Below the pieces are notes generated by a model, which saw only the letters and a program-made list of their open reading frames with translations, did no database searches and was not told the origin of the DNA. A program made the position numbers and the translations under genes. A DNA stretch of 64,000 bases from Gambelia wislizenii (taxonomy: Eukaryota; Chordata; Lepidosauria; Squamata; Crotaphytidae), in the NCBI GenBank assembly GCA_030847615.1, contig JAUMIR010000004.1, positions 74,245,001 through 74,309,000 of the forward strand, in the 5' to 3' direction. The stretch's first letter is position 1, and the number at the start of each line of letters is the position of its first letter. Positions 57,020 through 64,000 of this stretch are shown one piece after another.

Positions 57020-57708
57020 TGGGGTTGTCTAAACGGCGAATATACTCCGCACAGAAAGTGAGGAGAATATGATCTGTCCCAATGTGTTCCCACATCTATT
57101 CACTGTATTGTGAAGGAGGGGTCTCCAAAACACCATGTTTTGTGGCTTTCCCTGTATTTTTTGCAAAACAGCAAGGTGAATAAGTAGCCCTGCTCATTGG
57201 GACAAGCAATCAAATTGATTCGCTTTACCAATGTGAGCAGATGATTGGCTGGACATGTGCGGGGGGTGGTGGAGCTTGCTAACAAGGCAAGTGCCTGGAG
57301 CTGCCATGTTGGATTTTCACCTTAGTGAATGAGTGCTAAGGCAATAAAATGGCTTTTTTTTTTTGCACTTTTTTTGTTAAAGCAGAAGGTCACTCTTTTG
57401 CATCTTGGATATGTTTTGTTTTTTAAAAAGTACTGTCCGGCAGCAAGAAATTGAGGTAAGTAAAAATGTGAGTAATTCACTTGTAGCTGCCATCTTGATT
57501 CGCAGGCATGCCTCTGTTTGCAGAGCAAATATGGATAGCTTTGTATGCCTGCAATCTGACCAAAAAAAAAAAAAAAAAAAAAAAAACCCCACACAAAAAA
57601 CTTTAAGACAAATAGCAGCTGCTGCAAATTTCCATTCCTACAAAGCAAGCCACATTTTTTATTATTTATTTATTTATTTATTTATTTGCCTTGTATAGAC
57701 AAGCCCTT
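57020..57708. mobile_element. MITE of the GGGTTGTCTAAAC family
   Basis: The left end ggggttgtctaaacggcgaa and right end gtatagacaagccctt are imperfect inverted repeats. Contains a sub-segment also found inverted at 32.7-32.9 kb, an A-run (57562-57586) and a TATT microsatellite (57661-57687). Confidence 0.6.
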
Positions 57709-57725
57709 GGAGTGGTGAGAATCTT

Positions 57726-58091
57726 CACAGTTCAGGACTTTGCATAAAATTTGCACTTTTTTTGCACAGCAAGCAGCATTTTCTGCACAGGCAACAGCAT
57801 TTTCTGTGCAGTATATGCTGTTTCCTGCACAGAACATGTTGTTTTCTGTGCCAAAAACAAAATAAAAAGTGCAAATTTTGTGCAGAATAGGTCTCCAACC
57901 ACAGCATTTCCTGCATAGAAGGCAATATTTTCTTCACAGAAAAGCTATTTCTTGCATAGAAAATAATGTTTTCTGTACAAATAAGTCCACACACAAATTT
58001 TGCAAAGAAAACGTCCTGAATTATGACTAGTCTTCAAAAACTGTAGTTTTAAAACACTTTCTTGTTGTGGGAAGAAAATTGCTAGAATTAC
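57726..58091 (+). repeat. Unclassified repeat with ~21-base subunits
   Basis: At 57768-57857 four units of about 21 bases follow the pattern AGCATTTTCTGCACAGGCA (cagcattttctgcacaggca, cagcattttctgtgcagtat, gctgtttcctgcacagaaca, gttgttttctgtgccaaaaa). A second set of diverged units lies at 57902-57985. The right flank gtcctgaattatgactagtc, ttcaaaaactgtagttttaa is shared with 47484-47760 in reverse. Function and family unknown. No coding evidence. Confidence 0.65.
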
Positions 58092-58405
58092 TTATTGGTC
58101 CCTTCAAGAATAAAATTAATGAAGAATTACATCCCTAGCCAAATTTCACAGAGCATCTCAGAGAGTCAAAGGAGACAAAGAGCAGTTACACCTACTGTTC
58201 CCTGTATCTCAGATAGAAACCAATATTCAGCAGTAGTGTCCAAGCAGCAGGGTGCTGCATTTGGTAGCAAGGCTTCAAATATTAACCAATGTACATATTA
58301 TTTATACAACGAACATTTATTTATAATCCAAGGAAAGATGAAAAACTTGGAAACAAACCAAAGGAAGAAAAATATAAATAAGACACTTTTAAAATAATTA
58401 ACTCT
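58092..58405. other. No recognised feature
   Basis: A-rich noncoding sequence. Confidence 0.3.
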
Positions 58406-58614
58406 TAAAGGTTGATATCCTTTATCTGGAATTCCAAAATCTGAAATACTTTGAAATCCAAAATTGTTCACATGGGTGGCTGAGATCATGACACCTTTGC
58501 TTTCTGATGGTTCAGTGTACACAAACTTTGTTTCATGTACAAAATTATTAAAAACATTGTGCATAATTACCTTCAGACTATGGAGATTATCAGACGTGTC
58601 AAAAGTGGTGCTAC

Positions 58615-60940
58615 AGGAATGCCAGGAAGGTTTAATGGTTGGTAACGCCGGTGACCCTGTTGAAGCTTTGGTTAATACCTGGAACACTGACCTTACCAAG
58701 GCTATCGACACGATCGCTCCCAAGCGTCCTTTCCAACCCGCTCCAAACCGTAAGCCATGGTATACAACAGAGCTTAGGAAAATGAAGCGGGTTGGACAAT
58801 GACTAGAGCGCAACTGGCGGAAAACTCGACTCTTATCCAACAGGACTCATCATAGGAACTTTCTTTGGGCCTATCGAGAGGCAATACATGCAGCGCAGAG
58901 ATCCTTCTCCTCTGCACGTATTGCGTCTGCAGAGTCCCGTCCAGCAGAGCTGTTTAGGGTGGTAAGGGAGATGATGCAGGTTATTCCTGTGCAGAACCCG
59001 TTGCTTAACCCAACGACAACCTGCTCTGAGCGTTTAACAATTTCTTTGCAGATAAAATCTCTGAGATAAGAGCCAACTTAGATGCCGGTAATTTGACAGA
59101 AACAATTGACGAGGTGTCCAGCAACTCCGTTGATGTAAGTTTACTGGATCAATTTCAATCCGTGAGTACCGAGGACGTGGACAAGCTACTTGGTAGGGTG
59201 AAGAAGACGACCTGCCCTCTCGATCCTTGCCCTTCATGGCTGTCCATCCAGGGGGGGACTGCCTTGATGGTGTTCCTTAAGGACATCATCAATGCATCCC
59301 TCAGAGAAGGGTGTGTTCCATCTTGTTTAAAGGAAGCAGCCATTAGGCCGCTCCTGAAAAAATCTTCCCTTGACCCCCTGGACATGAACAACTATATGTT
59401 ACCATTCTTGAGCAAAGTGATTGAGAGGGCAGTTGTGCTTCAACTCCAAGTGGTCTTGGATGAAACCGATTATCTAGACCCATTTCAAACTGGCTTTAGG
59501 ACAGGATTTGGAGTTGAGACTGCCATGGTTGCCTTAACTGATGACCTGCGTCTAAGCATCGACAGGGGTAGTGTGACCCTGGTGGTGCTTTTAGACATCT
59601 CAGCGGCTTTCGATACGATAGATCATAGCATCCTCTTGGATCGCCTGAGAGGGTTAGGAATCGGAGGCACTGCGCTCCAGTGGTTCCGGTCCTTCCTCTC
59701 GGGCAGGTCCCAGAGGGTGTTGCTCGGGGACAGCTGCTCCAGCAGAAAGGAGCTTACTTGTGGTGTTCCTCAGGGCGCCATCCTGTCCCCGATGCTGTTT
59801 AACATCTGTATGAAGCTGCTGGGTGAGATTATTTGGAGTTATGGGGCTGGGTGTTATCAGTATGCTGATGACACCCAGATCTATTTCTCCTTGTCCCGAT
59901 CGTCGGCCTCGAATTCCGATGGCATCTCTCCTCTTAATGACTGTCTTAAAGCAGTAATGGGCTGGATGAGGAAAAACAGATTGAGATTAAATCCAGACAA
60001 AACGGAGGTGCTCACGGTAGCAGCCCCAAAACCAGGAGTTGGGTTGCAACCTCCAGTCCTGGACGGGGTCACGCTCTCCGTTAAGGACTGTGTTCGCAGT
60101 CTGGGGGTGCTCCGTGATTCATCCCTTCAGATGACTAGTCAGGTGAATGCGACAGTCAGGAGCGCCTGTTATCAGCTTTGGCTGATACGCCAGCTGCACC
60201 ATTTCCTGGAAGTAATGGACCTCGAGACTGTGGTGCACATGCTGGTAACCTCTCGTCTAGATTCCTGTAATGCGCTCTACATGGGCTGCCCTCATGCTTG
60301 GTCCGGAAACTTCAGTTGGTACAAAATATGGCAGCCAGAGTGGTCTCGGGAACATCTCGGAGAGACCATATAACTCCAGTATTAAGATCTCTCCACTGGC
60401 TGCCTATCAATTTCCAGGCCCAGTATAAGGTGTTGGTTATTACCTTTAAAGCCCTAAATGGCTTGGGTCCAACTTATCTTTGGAACTGCCTCCTCCCATA
60501 CAATCCTCCCCGTGCACTCCAGTCCTCTGGGAGGAATTTGCTTCAGCCACAAAAATCTAGGCTGTCTGCAACCTCCCAGAGGGCCTTTTCGGTAATCACC
60601 CCCAAATTGTGGAATGACCTGCCGAACGAGATCCGTCAGATGACAAACCTGAGTAGCTTTAAAAAAGCACTAAAGATGGATCTCTTTCAGCAGGCCTCAG
60701 GGGATCCTGGTCTCTTTTAGTCTGCTGGCTATTTATTGTATTTATTGTTTTTTAAAGGTGATTTTAGACAGTTGCTTTTATTTTATATTTGTTTAATATT
60801 TTTTTATGGGGGAGGGTGGGGGTGGGGGTGTTTAGGGATTTTTATATGTATTGTATTTTAATTTTTGTAAGCCACCCCAATTGTTTTAACAGAGGGGCGG
60901 GGTATAAATAATAATAATAATAATTATTATTATTATTATC
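58615..60940 (+). mobile_element. L2-type LINE, 5'-truncated
   Basis: Homology to the 9.7-13.0-kb L2 begins at about 58615 (ggaaggtttaatggttggta) and runs to the tail gtaagccaccccaattgttt, gaggggcggggtataaat and ATAATAATAATTATTATT repeats. The endonuclease region is lost. No target duplication was recognised. Confidence 0.9.
58640..60720 (+). pseudogene. L2 reverse transcriptase region with intact YADD
   Basis: The link region (PVEALVNTWNTDLTKAIDTI) opens into RT from 59093: LLDQFQSVSTEDVDKLLGRV, MNNYMLPFLSKVIERAVVLQ, LDPFQTGFRTGFGVETAMVA, LLDISAAFDTIDHSILLDRL, TCGVPQGAILSPMLFNICMK and YADDTQIYFSLSRSS. Catalytic aspartates are all present. In the first RT block the L2 copy at 11.4 kb has NYRPVSLLPFL but here it is NYMLPFL, a four-residue in-frame loss. 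The open frame runs 426 codons to 60373. A one-base loss near 60283 (GGGG to GGG) shifts the frame, which continues in 60298-60720 (LHWLPINFQAQYKVLVITFK, KALKMDLFQQASGDPG). Confidence 0.9.
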
Positions 60941-61624
60941 GCAAAAGGGCTCCCTTACCACACAACATCATTCCCCCATTGTTATGCACCTGTTCTGCTG
61001 CTGTTACGCCGGTGCTGCTTTATATTGACAGGAGAAGCCATCAATAGATCTGTCGATCCGTTTCTGTAATAGATTTTCCTCTGTGCGACCAGGTGCCCCA
61101 TTTCGCTGGTGAGATCCCAGCGTCAATGGACGGTCCCTGACAGAACATTTCTGGGTGAGATCGGGACATCCAGGTAAGTGACACATGTTTTAAAACTTCC
61201 CTGGTTTACTTGGAAGTTTTAAAATGTGTGTATGTGCTTTTTGTTTTTTTGAATTTTCCATGCTCATGAGAATCCATGGGATTTCACTCCAGGAAGTGAA
61301 CAGAGTTCCATTAGAGCTCTGTTCACTCCTGGGTTGCCCTGTTGTCAGAAGAAAAGGTAAGTGCGGTGGGGAGGGTGATTGTGGCAGGACAGGGACGGGA
61401 CAGGGGTGGGAGTGGAGACTGTTGTGTTCCTGTCTGATAATCTCCTTTGTATATTAGGTGTATATGAAACATAAATGAATTTTGTGTTTAGACTTGGGTC
61501 CCATCTCTAAGATATCTCATTATGTACATATATGCAAATACAGGTATTCCAAAAATTTTTAAAAATCCAAAGTCCAAAATACTTCTGGTCTCAAGCATTT
61601 CAGATAAGGGATACTCAACCTGTA

Positions 61625-62765
61625 ACAAAGTATGGTACAGAGCACGATCCATGTCCCGAGCTTTCATATCCTAAAGCCATCAAAACTAAAGGGAGATTTA
61701 ATTGGCCAATCAATATTCCAACAATTTAATTACCCAACCAATATTCCCATACTCTGCAGCTGCACAAGAACCCATATACTTTCCATTGTGAACTCAGATG
61801 TAAACAGTTCACTGATTAAGCAGAGCTGCTTCTCTCTGCCTTGAGAACATAAACCAGAGATAAAAACAGATAGCAAACGAGGCCTCTATATGGACTCCAC
61901 TTTCACAGAATGGTGATCACTTTCCAGCATTTCCAATGAAGAGAATTTATCATTACTAGTAAGCAAAGGGCAAAATAAAGTGTATTTCTGTCTGTCTGTC
62001 TGTCTGTCTACTAGTAAGCAGGATTTCTTCACCAGAAGAAATAACAGCAACATTAAATGTTGACACTAGCCCACTGCACATCTGTAGCCTCAGACTCCTT
62101 CCTTCCTAGTATGCCAACTGCCCTAGAAAAATCCAGATTCCTGCTTGTTCATGCTGATATATTCTTGGCCAAGCCCATGCCCAGTGTACCTCTTAAGGGC
62201 ACCCACCTTATGCATTCCCCAAAAGTGGAAATGAATCAGCAGAAAAATAACCATCTTTATCCTTAAAATGGACTTGGATCTTAAATTGGATATGGACCAT
62301 GTAGAGGAGTGTCCTTCAAGATTCATTCCAATAGAGGGCTTTCATCTTCCAAGTAGGAATACATGGTCCCTCTAATGTTGACAAGTCCACCATCTAAGTG
62401 GAGATGCTGGTAGGGTTGCCAGTTTAGGACCTGGGTCTGAGTGATAGCCCCTGGTGATGTCATAAAGCATTATGCATTGAGTACCAACCACATTTGCTCA
62501 TAGCTTGTCATTGAAATACAGGCACACAAATATACACACACAGAACATATTTTCTTGTTTGGAAACTAAGACATAAATCTTAGCTAAAGAGGCAGTTCCT
62601 CAATCAACGTTAAATGAGGGGATTATTCCTTCCTACTTACTTAGGGAGATAGGATAAGGAATATTTAATCTAACCTATTTGCTTTTTTCCAGAAGACGGA
62701 TGCAGAGCTGACCAGAGGGTGAGCCCTGGCACTGCGGACTGAGAAGAAAGATGGAAACTAATAAT
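61625..62765. other. Mostly unassigned, with a CTGT microsatellite
   Basis: CTGT repeat at 61987-62009. No other feature is seen. Confidence 0.35.
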
Positions 62766-62986
62766 CTGAAGGAACCAGATCCTATCTCATCTTGGAAGCT
62801 GAGCAGGGTCAGCCCTGGTTAACACTTGAATGGGAGACCACCAATGAATGCCAAGTGCTGTAGACTATATTTCAGAGGAAGGAATTGGCAAACCACCTCT
62901 GAGTATTTCTTTCCTAAGAAAGCCCTATGAAATTTATAGGGTCGCCATAAGTAGGCAGATGACTTGAAGGCACATATACACATAGC
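62766..62986 (+). mobile_element. 5S rRNA-derived SINE with BovB-like tail
   Basis: The head aligns with 5S rRNA: atctcatcttggaagctgag, cagggtcagccctggttaac, acttgaatgggagaccacc and aagtgctgtag (5S has gatctcggaagctaagcagg, gtcgggcctggttagtactt, ggatgggagaccgcc). It is followed by ggcaaaccacctctgag and the same tail as the Sauria SINEs (gggtcgccataagtaggcag, atgacttgaaggcacatata). The head is 5S-like but carries several substitutions and is not a functional rRNA gene. Confidence 0.85.
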
Positions 62987-64000
62987 TAAATACCCCCCTG
63001 ACTCCCTGAAGAGTTTTTGCAAGTTGCGGCAACAACTCAATTAAGCCTTGCAAATTGTAGCAAGCTGCTGTGATACTCACAAATCTGGAGGTTTACACAT
63101 ATAACTTTCCTCTTGCCCAGATCTGACTTTGTACTCTCATCTGTCAACTTTGTACCCTCATCTGTCGCTGGGAGAGGACCCACAAACACTAGAAACTCAG
63201 GGCTGGGTCCTGAGATGTGCCAACCCTAGATGCTGGAACTATTTTTCAAGGTGTGTGTGTGTGAACATGGGCAGGCAGGCTGTTTTTAATTTTGCTTACT
63301 TTTCTCAACCATTACCACTGAAACATCTTTAAATAGGAAGACTCTTATAAGCAGAAGGACCCTTCATCTATTCAGTGTAGCTTACTCCCAAGGAAGTATG
63401 CATAGGATAGATTGCAGGCAGCCTTTGTTATTCCTTGGAGGGCTCAATGACACTCACTTCCTTAATATTTCTTCATGTTTGATCATTTAGCACATTTTTG
63501 ATTGATAATATATAAGGAACCTCAATTAGTTAGGCACCTTGGTTGTCCAATTCTGCCAGTTTATTTCAAGGGGTCTAGTTTACCTCTGGGGTGGGTCTTG
63601 AGCTGTTCCTGCACCCCCTTTTCTAGGGTCTGTGCATCTGAGCAATGCAGTGTTTTCCCACATATACCTCCTGCTTCCTATTTTTCTATCTCTCTCATTT
63701 ACTACTGAGTCACCAAGAGCCTATTATGCAATTGTAGGAAACATTCTAATTGCAAAGATAATGCAGAGAGAAACAACAGTTCTGAAAGTGGCTGCATTCA
63801 GTTAGAATTACCCACATGCATATTTATAGCTGGCACCCCAGATTGAAAAACCTGTCTTCACCAGCAGGTTTGCAACCAGGAGGCAGAGAACAATTGGAGA
63901 GCAGAAATATACAATTCAGCTCTGGATGGAGGAGGAGGAGAAGAAGGAGGAATTGGCTTCTCTCCCTCTTTCCCCATGAAGCAGAGTAAGCTTTTTGCCA
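62987..64000. other. No recognised feature
   Basis: Noncoding sequence. A purine-rich stretch (gatggaggaggaggagaaga) at about 63925-63955 has no clear gene context. The motif around 63370-63420 recurs from 27.99 kb. Confidence 0.35.

Larger units (their letters stand above)
58582..61446. mobile_element. Harbinger-like MITE inside Tigger-like MITE
   Basis: The ends GGAGATTATCAGACGTG and CTGTCTGATAATCTCC are inverted repeats. The right part (about 60941-61446) matches copies A and B (tcaatagatctgtcgatccg, tttactggaagttttaaaat-like sequence at 61205). The left flank is TAT and the right flank is TTT, an imperfect 3-bp duplication. An L2 LINE (about 58615-60940) sits close to its left end. Confidence 0.75.
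58408..61622. mobile_element. Tigger/pogo-like MITE split by nested insertions (TSD TA)
   Basis: The outer pieces are 58408-58581 and 61447-61622. The left terminus is AAGGTTGATATCCTTTATC (diverged) and the right terminus is AGATAAGGGATACTCAACCTG. TA flanks both ends (58406-58407 and 61623-61624). Removing the interior plus one 3-bp repeat gives a sequence collinear with 55217-55552 in reverse complement, with the same spacing at the junction. Confidence 0.85.

Noticed and set aside
62766..62880. Possible 5S rRNA gene
   Set aside because: The similarity stops at both ends, several substitutions fall in conserved positions, and a SINE tail follows.

Overview
The window looks like nuclear DNA of a squamate reptile, probably a lizard. 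The evidence is the mixture of mobile elements: a BovB/RTE LINE, L2-, CR1- and L1-type LINEs, tRNA-derived SINEs with a BovB-like tail (Sauria SINE type), a 5S rRNA-derived SINE, Helitrons, a mariner, pogo/Tigger-like MITEs, and many short palindromic MITEs. The species cannot be named from sequence alone. I found no exon of a host gene, no tRNA or rRNA gene likely to be functional, and no CpG-island promoter. All recognisable coding sequence belongs to decayed transposons. Family names below rest on recognised protein motifs, termini and target-site duplications, not on a database search.

Layout. 0-2 kb: L1 ORF2 tail (minus) abutting the 3' end of an RTE-type LINE (plus). 2.07-2.72 kb: Helitron. 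3-8.1 kb: several MITEs. 8.3-13.7 kb: a BovB LINE split by a nearly complete L2 LINE (9665-12970) with a 6-bp target duplication. 14-19 kb: a dense MITE cluster, including a 331-bp near-perfect palindrome (17391-17721) inside another MITE, and a MITE inside a CR1 fragment. 20.2-24.9 kb: a second Helitron, a Tigger-like MITE, an old L2 fragment, more MITEs and a CR1 3' end. 25-41 kb: mostly unrecognised noncoding DNA with SINEs and MITEs. 41.2-45.6 kb: a palindromic MITE, an old CR1, and a mariner interrupted precisely by a Helitron. 47.5-52.3 kb: an unclassified subrepeat-bearing family, a SINE and two MITEs. 52.85-55.1 kb: an RTE-type LINE with an inverted 5' segment, next to an oppositely oriented copy. 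55.2-61.6 kb: Tigger-like MITEs, one of them a three-level nest (Tigger-like > Harbinger-like MITE > L2). 62.8 kb: 5S-derived SINE.

The genes do not act together as a pathway. What the window offers is a transposition history: nested insertions give a relative order (BovB before L2; mariner before Helitron; Tigger-like before Harbinger-like MITE before L2). Several short palindromic families share the terminal motif GGASATTWTCAGAC and 3-bp AT-rich target duplications, suggesting they were mobilised by one PIF/Harbinger-like transposase that is not encoded here. I saw no convincing new biological system. The most notable items are these palindromic families and the conserved CCAAT-bearing hairpin in the Helitrons.
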